Origin: Mixophyes australis
Taxonomy: Eukaryota > Chordata > Amphibia > Anura > Limnodynastidae
NCBI GenBank assembly: GCA_036250195.1
Contig: JAVHZZ010000002.1
Coordinates: 278,834,960 to 278,898,959 of the forward strand
Reading direction: 5' to 3'
Length of the DNA: 64,000 nucleotides
A program made the position numbers and the translations under genes. The notes below the pieces were generated by a model, which did no database searches, was not told the origin of the DNA, and saw nothing but the letters and a program-made list of their open reading frames with translations. This document shows, one piece after another, positions 1-9,599 of the stretch; position 1 is the stretch's first letter, and each line of letters begins with the position of its first letter.

Positions 1-48
1 TAATAAGAATTATTATCTTATATTTATATATTGCTGACATGTTATACA

Positions 49-1170
49 GCGCCAGAGCTGGTGCAAGATTTCTTGGCGCCCTAGGCAAAGTGTCAAACTA
101 TCCCCTGGACACACCAAATACCCACATCCCACACCCTCACACACTTGAATTTTGTGAAAAAAAGATAAGCCTTACCTCCTCCAGCAGTCCAGATGCAGCA
201 ATGTTTGATGCAGAACACTATCCAGACGCCACTGCTGCCCAGAGACAAACACAGGATCTCTAGAGGGGAGGTTTCCAAGCTTTGGGAACAAAAAACTTGA
301 CACAATAAGCAAACAGACAATTTTTTGTGATGATTTTAATACTTGCCTATGTATTATGCACTTGTTAAAAGCAATGGGCATCTTCTCTTCTTTATTGGTC
401 CAAATGGAAACAAGTCATCCAAATAGACGGCCCTAACATGTCCCTTCACCACACTGCTCCCGCTTCACCACACAACTGCCCCCCCACTGTATCACACTCT
501 TCGCCCTTCACCACAGTGTCCCCCCTGCATCACACTATTCCCCCTCCACCACAATGTCCCCCTGCTTCACACAGCCCCTCCCATTTTACACAGCCCCCCC
601 TGCTTCACACACTTTCCCCTCCATCAGTAGTCCCCCTGCTTCACACAGCACCCCTCCCAGCTTCACACTTTTTTCCCCTCCATCAGTGTCCTCCTGCTTC
701 ACACAGCCCCCTTCCTGCTTCACACTTTTCCCCTCCATCAGTGTCCTCCTGCTTCACACAGCCCCCCCTCCTGCTTCACATAGCTCCCCCCTCCTGCTTC
801 ACACAGCCCCCCTTCGTGCTTCACACGCTTTCCCCTCCATCACACCATTCTTTACTTACGTGGTCTTTTTCTTCAGAGAGTCAGCAGTTCCTCTCTGCCA
901 GGCTCCTCACTGACACTGTCGGGACGTGATAATGACATCACGTCCAACAGGAAGTGAGGAGAGGGAGGAGGGAGAAAGGGATGATGGAGGTGAGAGGATG
1001 GATGGGGCATTCTGCAGTGTGCATGGGGGGATGCGATCACCCCATCCCCCATGGATATAAAGCTGTGCGGTGGCCAGGGCTTTGGAAGTTAAGCTCAACG
1101 GCCACAGCACAGCATTACAAAATAGTGCCAGACACCAATCAGTGGCGCCCTCCAGAGCCCGGCGCTTTAC
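49..1170. mobile_element. Possible hAT-like non-autonomous element
   Basis: The left end (CAGCGCCAGAGCTGG) resembles the reverse complement of the stretch near 1155-1172 (AAGCGCCGGGCTCTGG), and both ends carry GGCGCCCT. No convincing 8-bp target duplication was found, so the boundaries and class are tentative. It encloses the pyrimidine-rich tandem block. No host coding sequence was recognised. Confidence 0.3.
430..850 (+). repeat. Pyrimidine-rich tandem minisatellite
   Basis: Roughly 40-bp units built from CTGCTTCACACAGCCCCCC and TTCCCCTCCATCAGTGTCC are repeated about ten times with drift. The long open frames across it (Pro/Ser/His-rich) are by-products of the repeat and not genes. Confidence 0.8.
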
Positions 1171-1469
1171 ATTGAGGGGATCTTGACACAATAAACTTTA
1201 CATACAATGACATGAAACCAATGGCCAAATAAGCTTAAAAAATAAGAAGTGTGAGGAAAACTTAATACATAAGGTAGAAAAATTTATATTGGAATTGCTG
1301 ATAGGGAAATCATTTGGCTATTGTAAGGCAGCAGCATTATCTGCCACTGATAATAAAGGTGGCAGTCATTATTGTAACAATAGAAATATTGGCACTTTGC
1401 CTGCTGACATTTTCATGTTGGAAGATTAAATGCCGACACTTCCATTATGCTGACAGGCTGACAACGTAT

Positions 1470-1618
1470 AAAGTGTGATTGGCGTCATGCACAATGTCGC
1501 CAATCACAATACCGACATTAAAAGACCAATGTGGTATAGCCGGTGGACCTGCCAGCATTGGTCTTTTAATGGAGGCATTGTGATTGGCAACATTGTGCAT
1601 CTCGCCAATCACACTGTA
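1470..1618. repeat. Inner hairpin of the foldback element
   Basis: Arms 1470-1531 and 1557-1618 are near-perfect inverted repeats (GTGTGATTGGCG, ACAATGT, ATTAAAAGACCAATG) around a loop of about 25 bp. Confidence 0.75.
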
Positions 1619-2546
1619 GAGCAGGCCTGGCCAACCTGCAGCTCTCCAGGTGTTGTGTAATTATAAGTCCCAGCATGCCAACTTGTTACGGTTCTGATGC
1701 CTTAGTCAGTATTTACACAGGCTTACCTAGGGCGCGGAGTCTAACGGCCTTCCGGTCTTCACCAAGAACCACCGCAAGGTTGGGTGGACTTTGCTGCCGA
1801 AGAACCGCAGGTCACGGCCCCCAGGTTAGCCTACTGACGTAAGGGAGAAGGCTCTAAGTGATGGGTAGTCAAACAGGCAATATGACAAGGTGATGCAAAT
1901 ACAGGCACTAACCGTGAATTCCAGGGTCTGGAGGTCTGGAGCGGAAACCGGTGATGCACGGAGTCAGTTGTGTGCGTAGCAGGAGATGAATCCAGAGGAG
2001 TAGAAACACAGCCGGGTCGGTACACAGGAGGTCATCAGGTATACGGTGCCAGAGGGAAATCCAGAGAGTTGTCAAGAACACAGCCGAGTCGGTACACGGG
2101 ATGGTCAGTCCAATTTGCTGTGCCAGGGATAAAGCCAAAGAGTAGTCAGGTCACAGCCAGGTTGGTACACAAGAGTCTAAGGAAACATAGGAGTACACAG
2201 GGAGCAGGATCACAGGAGTTAGGTACACAGGAAAAGGTAGCCAGGAACAGGAAACACATTGCTCTGACACAGGTAGCGTGTCAGAGCAGAGTAGATATAG
2301 AGATTTGAATTCCCCGCCCAGGAGTCACATGACTTGATGCTGGGAGAACCAGGAAGTGCGGGGGCGCCATTGGAGGACAGCGCTGAACTGCTGGAGCGGA
2401 CACAGCTGCCAGACAACGCTGACAGCGCAGCGGAGCGGGGAACAGGTAAGATCATGACACAACTATTAAATGGCTATCTTCTGGGAAAGCATGTTGGGGC
2501 TTGTAATTTCACACCACCTGGAGAGCCACAGGTTTGCCAGGTCTGC
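1619..2546. mobile_element. Palindromic MITE split by a solo LTR
   Basis: The left arm (AGGCCTGGCCAACCTGCAG, then CTCCAGGTGTTGTG and AAGTCCCAGCATGCC) is at 1623-1683. The matching right arm (GCATGTTGGGGCTTGTAATT, CACCTGGAGAGCCACAGG) is at 2488-2543. An uninterrupted relative sits at 23394-23553, which shows that the intervening 1684-2459 is an insertion. Confidence 0.75.
1684..2459 (+). mobile_element. Solo LTR no. 1 (776 bp, TSD CAACT)
   Basis: The element begins TGTTACGG and ends CATGACA. It is flanked by the perfect 5-bp duplication CAACT at 1679-1683 and 2460-2464, which is the signature of an LTR retrotransposon insertion reduced to one LTR. It contains about three diverged ~70-bp units with the core GGTCGGTACACAGGA (about 2005-2175). 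There are no internal coding genes. It resembles solo LTR no. 2 at both tips (TGTYA ... TGACA). Confidence 0.82.
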
Positions 2547-2649
2547 TGTAGACATTGTCAATCTGTCAACGGAACAGAAGCATTGGCATTTAGCCTGCCA
2601 AAATTTTCATGTAGGCAGGTTAACTGCCTATATTTCCACTGTCACAATT

Positions 2650-3058
2650 ATCTACCTTACCCAATAATACAGCAGTCATTGGTGACTGGAATTTCTGTGG
2701 AGTTACCGATGGTGCATTTTGACTGGAATAAGGAGAGACAGCGTAAGATGGAGACAAGAAACATGAATCAGTTACTGGAGAAATCTTAAATCAGACAGCT
2801 GCTGGCAACCATAACCGTCCTTCACTATTTACCTTAACTGACCTTTCTACCCCCTTTTTACAACATTCAGTTCCTCCATAACCTATCTCTTAATAGTCTC
2901 TCCCCACAGTCTAACCCTACCCTGACTTCAGCCTATCTGTAACATAATCCACAGTCTAACCCTAATATCCCTTTCATAAACAGAACCCAAACCATCCCCA
3001 ACCATGTCCACAGTCTAACCTTAATGCTATGTCCTCCTGCTGATTAACTTCCACCTTC
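2650..3058. other. Unassigned spacer
   Basis: No gene was recognised. The phrase CACAGTCTAACC recurs at about 2908, 2951 and 3009, which suggests a short degenerate tandem repeat. Confidence 0.5.
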
Positions 3059-3172
3059 ATTAAGCATTTTCGGAGGGTCTTTGATGAGCCCGGAAGTGTT
3101 TCCTCCGCCGCTTCTGGCCTATTGGCTCTCTGTCAAGGTTCACTCACTGCTGGGCAGTATGCCGTGCAGTTT
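3059..3172 (+). pseudogene. Gypsy gag fragment, part 1
   Basis: The frame reads FRRVFDEPGSVSSAA and continues to AGQYAVQF, typical of capsid regions of vertebrate Ty3/Gypsy gag. It stops at the insertion site of solo LTR no. 2 and continues after it from 5116 (HTLASELHWNNE). The upstream part of gag is absent. Confidence 0.8.
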
Positions 3173-3521
3173 CACACTGTCACTCACCGGACTGTGAGTG
3201 CTTTTTCCCGGACATTTAGGAACCGTGGTCGTCCTCCATCCTGAGGGTCTGCGCATGCGCAACCCTTTCAAACCCTTCAGTACCTGTTCCTTTAACTTAA
3301 TTGGCAGATCAGGCAACACTCCCTATATTAAGCACCTGTGGTCAATACCACGTTGCCTGATCTTGGAGTCTCATTCCCCATGAGTCTCTGAAGGTGTTCC
3401 TGTGTTTCCTCGTGTATTCAGCGCTGCTGATTCCTGTGGTTTCCAAACCACTTCTACCTCTGTGGTTTCCAAACCACTTCTACTCCTGTGGTTCCCATAC
3501 CACTTCTACCCTCCTGTGTAT

Positions 3522-3870
3522 CATCGTGACTGTTAGCTGATTCCTATCCGCTGCCTCCGTGCACTACAGTCTTCAAGCCACTTCAACTCTATTATATCAT
3601 CGTGACTGTTAGCTGATTCCTATCCGCTGCCTCCGTGCACTACAGTCTCAATCTACATCAACTCTACTATATATCATTGTGACTGTTAGCTGATTCCTAT
3701 CCGCTGCCTCCGTGCACTACAGTCTTCAATCTACATCAACTCACCTGTGCATCATCGTGACTGTTAGCTGATTCCTATCCGCTGCCTCCGTGCACTACAG
3801 TCTTCAACCTGCAACTCGTCTGTGTTTCATCGTGACTGTTTGGCGGATTCCTATCCGCTGCCTCTGTGCG
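3522..3870 (+). repeat. ~75-bp tandem array inside solo LTR no. 2
   Basis: The motif ATCGTGACTGTTAGCTGATT followed by CCTATCCGCTGCCTCCGTGC recurs about five times, the last copies diverging. Confidence 0.85.
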
Positions 3871-4634
3871 CTTCAGTCTTCAGCTCATCTCAACTCTCCC
3901 GTGTTTCCTCGAGACTGCTTCTACTATTGCTATCCGCTACTCTCCGTGATCAACAGTTCCAGCTCAGCTCTGCTTCCCCGTGTTCCATCGTTACTGCACC
4001 TGCTGGTTGCTATTGGCTACCTCTGTGTGTCTGCAGAGTCCTGCTGCTGCTACTCCTCAGCTCTACTCGTCCTTCTACAGCTGATCCGCTCTCCATGCTT
4101 TCCTGTGTTCCCGCTGGTCTCTACCCGCCTGTCAGCATCGGATCTGCGCCTCACTACTTACCTCTCTGCTAGACCATCGCTTCTCTTCAGGGTCCTCCAG
4201 GAGTCCAGTTCTACATACTACTGCTTCCTGAGTATTTGTTTCCCTGCTGGTCTACCTACCTGTGCGCTGCACCTACTTGACTACCACTTCACCCATCCAG
4301 GGACTTCGCATCCTGCCGGCCTCCAGCCGTTCAGGTATCTCTGCACTCCTGTCTGACAGCCTGCTTCTGAACCACGGTATGCATACTTCTCATTGACTGT
4401 GCTGGTGTATTGCATATCTTGCTGGACTGTGTTGGTTCTCCTCTGGAGTTTGCTATCCGCTGAGTCTATTACCATCATTGACTGTGTTATCTTGTGCCGG
4501 ATTACCTCAAGTGACTTTCTATTATTGCAGTGCTGTTCAGTCATTTATATATTGTGCATATTATTGTGGATCAAGATTAAGGTGCCTGTGTATCTCCTGT
4601 ATTGCAGTCTCTCCCCGTGCTCCTCCTCACATAT

Positions 4635-4905
4635 ATATTCAGTGGTACAACTTGCTAGAGGCAGACCACTGATCCCTGTTTCCTGTATCACCTGTTCCAG
4701 TATCCTCTCACATAGCAGTGGTACAACTTGCTAACGCAGACCACTGACTCCCCGGATACCTCCACTTGGATTCCATTCCTTCACTCAGACAGCGGTACAA
4801 CTTGCTATCCGCAGACCGCTGACTCTCATCACCTCCTCGTTTCTGTTGGACATTCCTCCTCACTATAGCAGTGGTACAACTTGCTACCACAGACCACTGA
4901 CTACC
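4635..4905 (+). repeat. GTGGTACAACTTGCTA tandem array in solo LTR no. 2
   Basis: Four copies of the block GTGGTACAACTTGCTA plus GCAGACCACTGA, spaced 60-80 bp, lie near the 3' end of the LTR. Within each copy the first and last bases can pair (CAGTGG / CCACTG), so each unit can form a small hairpin. Confidence 0.8.
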
Positions 4906-5120
4906 TTCACGTGTCCTTTGTCCATACAGTTCCTCGTGTATTATTACCTCCATATTACCAGTGCTGCTAGTCATAGACTTTCCTGAGCATCTCATCATCT
5001 GCTATTTCCTGTTCCGTGATCACCCTGCTACCAGAGTACCATATTACCACCTATACTGCTCTGGTAAGCCTATCACCTGGTGATCCCTAGGTAAAGACTC
5101 CTAGTGCCCGTGACACACAC

Positions 5121-5241
5121 TTTGGCTTCAGAACTACACTGGAACAACGAGGTCATAGTAGCCACCTTTTGGCAGGGATTAAACGACCGAATCACAGACG
5201 ATCTGGCCTCCCGTGAGCTCCCGTCTAATTTTGACGACTTG
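5121..5241 (+). pseudogene. Gypsy gag fragment, part 2
   Basis: The frame reads TLASELHWNNEVIVATFWQG and ends PSNFDDL, directly following part 1 once solo LTR no. 2 and one CACAC copy are removed. It is cut by the Harbinger insertion, with target duplication TTG at 5239-5241 and 8961-8963. Confidence 0.88.
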
Positions 5242-5265
5242 GGGCTAGATTTACTATCAGGCGTG
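5242..5265 (+). repeat. Harbinger left terminal inverted repeat
   Basis: 24-bp match to the reverse complement of 8937-8960. Confidence 0.95.
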
Positions 5266-5887
5266 ATGCATGGCGGCTTCAAACCGCGGCGGTTTTCCGG
5301 CGTGTTTGCATTGCAAACAGCCGGATTTACTAATGGGCGCATTTCAGCTTCAATTTGAAGCCGCCGGCGATGTAACGGCGGGATGTAATGCTCAAAGCCG
5401 CCGGCGGCTTTGAATAGAACATGGCGCTTTTGCTTTAAATGACGGCGCTTTTGTGTAAAGGCGGTTTTTTTGAAAATTACACCTGTCTCCTGGCCTGTTA
5501 CTATTGGCTATTTTCAAACTCAGGAGATTTGACATCACAAGCCCTATATAAACCACTGGCCTGACACTTTTTTCTCTGATAGGGTTTAGAGGAGTTTTGT
5601 GAGAAGAGTTTGGAGGATAGTGGTTTGCTGAGAGTTGGTGAGAGTTGGAGTTTGGTGAATTGGTGGAGCGATATCTGATTGAAGTGTGAGTAGTCCTGTG
5701 GTTTTTTCCTGTTTTGTACATTTATTTTCTTATTTATTTTCTGTTTTGTATTTTTTGTATTTGACTTGTCCTTTGTCTGTGTTACTTGTGTGTGACTGTG
5801 TGGAGAGTGTGTCTGTAGGTAGTGTAGTTTTTTCTTTGTGTTTGTAAGTCCTTCAGTGTTTTGTGTTTTTCTGTCTTCTGGGTAAAA

Positions 5888-7882
5888 ATGTCCAGAGATA
5901 GGAGGGGAGAACAGGCTGAGGAGAGGGAGATGGAGGTTGAGGGGTCAGAGGAGGGAGAGGGAGAGGTTGAGGAGACAGGACAGGGCAGGAAGACCAAGAC
6001 AGGGAGGAATGTGCGCTTCTCACATGATGAGAATTGTGTGTTGGTGCACAACATCATTCCCTGCTATGAGGTCATCCTAGGGAACCTGGCAGCCCGGACT
6101 CCTCTAAGGCGGCGTCACCAACTGTGGGGGAGAGTCTGTGAGGCCGTGAACGCGGTGGGCCCACTGAAGCGGACAGTGGCACACTGCCGCAAGCGCTTCT
6201 CTGATATTAAGAGGAGGCTTAAAGAGAAGATGGCCCAGGAAAGGAGGTCGACAAGGCGCACGGGTGGTGGCCCCCCACTTCGTATGGAGTACACCACGTA
6301 CGAGGAGGAGCTGCGCCAGATAATGCCGGCTGAAATTGTAGAGGGCATAAATGTGCAGGACACCGATTCGCCCTCTTTTGGCCAAGTAGTTGGTGAGTTA
6401 TTTGGTTTTTTTACCCTAACAGTATTTTAAATGTTTTTTTCTTTTTAAAACTGCTTTTCTCTTTTTAAAACTGCTTTTCTCTTTTTAAAACTGCTTTTCT
6501 CTTTTTAAAACTGCTTTTCTCTTTGCAAACGTTTTTTCTTAAAAATTTTTTTTTTTTTGTTTTTCAAAGTGTATATTTGCCTCTAATAGTTTGTAAAGGT
6601 TTTTTTTTCTCATAGAAAAAAAAAAAAATTGCAAACACATTTGTGCAATAAACAGTATATTTGGAAAAAAAAAATTCTGGAAATACATTGTATGCTTTTT
6701 CTAATACATCCAGAATCGCCAGGACCGCAGTTCAGTCCCAGTGCCAGACCTACACCTCCACCTTCAGCGAGAGATTCGGGCACAGACGAGCAAGCAGGTG
6801 CGTGATTTCTGTTTAGGAGAGAAATAATGGAGTTACTTGATTTTCTGTGCAAATGTTGCTGTCAATGTTGTTTTTTTTTTTCTTTTTATTGTTTGCAATG
6901 AGAAGTTAGGGCTACATTTTACTCAACTGATATGTTGCCTATAGAAACCCATCAGAATATACCTTTACTTTATTTATTGCATTCAACAAAATGACAGCTA
7001 AAATCTGATTGGTTGCTATAGGCAACATCTCCACTTTTGATAGCATGCAGTTTAGTCAAAATAACCCAGCATGTACTACACAGTCCTAATGATAATGGGT
7101 ATTAAAAGGATAATAAGTGCATCCGTAAGCAGGTAGCATAGGACTAGAAATCAGGAATGCAAACATTGTGAAAGAATCTGTAGTTGCTAAAGATTATTCT
7201 TTCCTATCCAGTGTTTAGAATGCAATATACCAACATATTATATACTATATACTTACCGTCATTTTTCATACACAGGGCCCTCTTCATACCAGCCACCTCA
7301 GGCGGAGTCCCTGGAAATCTAACAACCATCACCCTGGTAACAGTGGATGCCCCTGTGTCTGGCCTCCAGGAAGTTTCACCTGGCCCTGCTGAACCATCAC
7401 ACCACCAACCTGCACCTGCACCTATGGACCCAGCCAGAGAAATGGCGCTGTCTATTGGCGCATTCCAGCAGCAACAGACATTATTCATGGACAGGCAAAC
7501 TCGCCACATGTCCCAAATTGCGGCCCAGTTGAGGCGGATACACCGCTCCAATAGTCAACTCCCTGCTGGAATCAACCGTCTGGCAACAGCTTTAGAACAG
7601 ACCAATGTGCAGCTGGCCCAAATGACTGGGGCTGTGGAGGCCTTACATTCCACAGTACGTGAGGGGAATGCCAATGTGACCCGGCTGGCAGGGCAACTAC
7701 ATTCAGAAATTGTAGCCCGTTTACCGGCACCTATGTCTTCCGCCACCACCAGTACCGCTAGTACGCCTAGCACATCTGTACAGAGTACTCCTCCAAGGAG
7801 AGGTGCTCGCACCAGGGGTGGGCGAGGGAGGGGAGAGAGTGGCACCAAGCATTGTGATATGCCTGCAAAAAGACGTCGGTAG
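5888..7882 (+). CDS. Harbinger Myb/SANT-like DNA-binding protein, three exons
   Basis: Vertebrate Harbinger elements encode a Myb/SANT-like protein that binds DNA and helps the transposase enter the nucleus. Inferred exons are 5888-6392 (donor GTTG/GTGAGT), 6714-6797 (acceptor CATCCAG, donor GCAG/GTGCGT) and 7276-7882 (acceptor ATACACAG). Exon 1 encodes an acidic N-terminus, then the Myb/SANT-like domain (VRFSHDENCVLVHNIIP ... WGRVCEAVN ... CRKRFSDIKRRLKEKM, residues about 40-110). Exon 3 encodes a Gln-rich, probably coiled-coil region (MALSIGAFQQQQTLFMDRQT onward) and a basic tail (RGARTRGGRGRGE, PAKRRR) that looks like a nuclear localisation signal. Exons 1 and 2 join in phase. The spliced frame meets TAA at 7320-7322 shortly into exon 3, and the long open frame of exon 3 is in another phase, so one small indel has probably broken the gene. 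Exon limits are inferred from splice motifs only. Confidence 0.75.
6427..6530 (+). repeat. ~21-bp tandem repeat in Myb-like intron 1
   Basis: The unit CTGCTTTTCTCTTTTTAAAA is repeated about four times, followed by T-rich sequence. It lies just downstream of the exon 1 donor. Confidence 0.9.
6906..7068. mobile_element. Small MITE in Myb-like intron 2
   Basis: It matches, with divergence, the MITE at 57005-57178. Shared blocks are ACAAAATGACAGCTA, GGTTGCTATAGGCAACAT and CACTTTT near the right end. The ends (TTAGGGCTACATTTTACTCA / CAGTTTAGTCAAAATAACCC) are degenerate inverted repeats. It is a third-level insertion: Gypsy, then Harbinger, then this. Confidence 0.65.
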
Positions 7883-8212
7883 TGCAATAATTATTATTGC
7901 TTCATGTTTTCACAAGTTTGCGTAAGCATTATAAGTTATTATTTATTGTGTTCTGCAATAAATGCAGTTAAATTTCTATGGTGTCAGTGTTTCTTTTCTG
8001 CTAATTAAACAAGAGTATACTGATGTTTTAAAAACTATGCACTAATTTCACTTAAACATTGACCTCTGACTGTCACAATCCAGGGATGTTCATATTTACC
8101 ACATGAGGAGTACACACTATCCTGTTTTTAAAGGTTCCAATTTACAAAACATTTAAAATAAAATATAAAAATTGCACTCACATAAAACACATTTTTGAGC
8201 AAAAAATGTTTT

Positions 8213-8431
8213 TCATACTATGTACTTACACGTAAAGTAGTTTGCAATTAGACGGTCTCTAATCTCCCTTCCGCCCTCTGTGCTCTGCACATCACCAGAT
8301 GTGACACGGACCCCTTCTTCTTCACTGTCTACTGCAATAATCGGTGGGGTAAGTTGATGTATTGCTAGATTATGTATCAAACAGCCAGCCAGGATAATAT
8401 CAGACACCTTTTCAGGTGCATACATAGCCAC
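8213..8431 (-). pseudogene. Harbinger transposase C-terminal remnant
   Basis: The frame reads YAPEKVSDIILAGCLIHNLA, an acidic linker, then REIRDRLIANYF. This is the C-terminal exon of HARBI1-like DDE transposases (YAPEKV ... LHNL ... YF). The upstream exons with the three catalytic acidic residues should lie at higher coordinates but are absent before the terminal repeat at 8960. An internal deletion is inferred. Confidence 0.82.
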
Positions 8432-8963
8432 CCAACCAGATTATTCTAGTAACCTGAACCTAGTTTACCAAAGTACAAAGGTACGCTATAACACCCCTCT
8501 ACTAAATCAGTAAATAAATTGCATGGTGGGAAGACACAAGAGAAAAAGAAACCAAAACAACACTGCAATTACAAGACACTGGCCTTTTAACATATACAAT
8601 CCCAAAGGAAAAAACTTTGAACATGAAATGGCCCTTTTCCTTCTGTTCTGATTGCCCAAATATCTGAAACAGCACACTGTTTGAACAATCTCGCCGCTCA
8701 CAAGCAGCGCTTTCATTTTGGTCTTTTGAATGGCGGTTTTCCGGCCGCTTTATAAACCCCCTAATAGTAAATCCGGCTGTTTGTATGTTGAACATTGTTG
8801 AAACCGTCATGGCGATGTATACAGAGGCGGGTTTGGTAACATCATTTATGGCCGTTTGAACGGCGGGTTTAGCCTTAGTAAATCCGGCGATGGCTAAACC
8901 GCCGCCAAATCCGCCGAAAGTCGGCGGGTTTACAAACACGCCTGATAGTAAATCTAGCCCTTG

Positions 8964-9190
8964 GTCTCATTAAAGAACGAGAACGGACCCTTCCCTCGCC
9001 TGGCGCCTCAGTTCCAAGCTCCAGTAATTATTCTGGAGGAACCCATGTAAATTGGCCGCTCTCGCCTTTCCCAGGAGGAGTGTGACAGATGCATCAAGAA
9101 TCGTCTTTGCCTTAATTGTGGGGAATGGGGTCACCTTCTCTCCTAATGCTCAAAGAGGCCAGAAAACGCCCCATCCTAGGTGATGACATG
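8964..9190 (+). pseudogene. Gypsy gag C-terminus with zinc knuckle
   Basis: Gag resumes after the Harbinger insertion (LIKERERTLPSP). It ends in a CCHC zinc knuckle frame, CLNCGEWGHLLS followed by a stop and CSKRPENA, giving C-x2-C-x4-H-x4-C with an in-frame stop just before the last Cys. The knuckle normally binds the element's RNA. Confidence 0.8.
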
Positions 9191-9192
9191 GG

Positions 9193-9537
9193 GGTGTCCT
9201 AGGATCCAAGTCCCTCACTCCCTACTCCTTGAGAGATTCTGAATTTCTGATGCTTATTACACTTTTTTCTCCGTATGGCCCCCAGCAATTTATATCTTTT
9301 GTGGACTCTGGATCCGCTGGGAACTTTATTTCCGCAGAGTTGGATTCCAAACTTCGTCTTTCCATCCTTCCATTGCCTCTGGCACTGACCGCGATTGATA
9401 GTAGTCGTATCAGCAACGGTTCCATCAACCACATTACCAGTTCCTTACAGCTGGCGATAGGAGCGCTTCACTCTGAGTGGATAAGTTTCCTGATTCTTCC
9501 TCAGTCTGTCAATCCCGTTATTCTGGGCCTTCCCTGA
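9193..9537 (+). pseudogene. Gypsy aspartic protease
   Basis: The frame contains the catalytic DSG triplet in FVDSGSAGNFIS and the downstream hydrophobic PVILGLP. Retroviral-type protease cuts the gag-pol precursor. A TGA at 9536-9538 separates it from the reverse transcriptase region. Confidence 0.85.
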
Positions 9538-9599
9538 CTTAAACCTCAAAATCCACAGTTCGATTGGTCTCATGCCCAAGTCATTTCTTGGGGGTCCAC

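Larger units (their letters stand above)
1371..2649. mobile_element. Foldback (inverted-repeat) element, interrupted
   Basis: Sequence 1371-1465 (ATTGTAACAATAGAAATATT onward, with GCCTGC and AAATGCC blocks) is mirrored in reverse complement at about 2552-2649, at roughly 70 percent identity by eye. An inner hairpin at 1470-1618 belongs to the same structure. The right half is displaced because a palindromic MITE, itself carrying a solo LTR, was inserted. No protein is encoded. Confidence 0.6.
3178..5115 (+). mobile_element. Solo LTR no. 2 (1938 bp, TSD CACAC) inside gag
   Basis: It begins TGTCACTCACCGG and ends GTGCCCGTGACA, with inverted tips TGTCA/TGACA. The perfect 5-bp duplication CACAC lies at 3173-3177 and 5116-5120. 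Removing it restores a continuous gag frame, an independent proof of the boundaries. It is long for an LTR, partly because of two internal tandem arrays. The long open frames inside (for example 3790-4356) are Ser/Cys/Leu-rich readings of the repeats and are not supported as genes. Confidence 0.88.
5242..8960 (+). mobile_element. PIF/Harbinger DNA transposon (3719 bp, TSD TTG)
   Basis: A perfect 24-bp terminal inverted repeat (GGGCTAGATTTACTATCAGG...) bounds the element at 5242-5265 and 8937-8960. The 3-bp duplication TTG flanks it. Both subterminal regions are rich in GGCGG/CCGCC inverted motifs. It carries a spliced Myb/SANT-like gene on the plus strand (5888-7882) and a C-terminal transposase remnant on the minus strand (8213-8431), in the convergent arrangement expected of vertebrate Harbinger elements. 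The catalytic part of the transposase is missing, so this copy could move only with help from another. Confidence 0.92.

Noticed and set aside
438..929. 163-residue Pro/Ser/His-rich open frame
   Set aside because: It is a reading of the pyrimidine-rich minisatellite; overlapping frames show the same bias.
3790..4356. 188-residue open frame
   Set aside because: It lies wholly inside solo LTR no. 2, is Cys/Ser/Leu-rich in two frames and matches no known gag or env.
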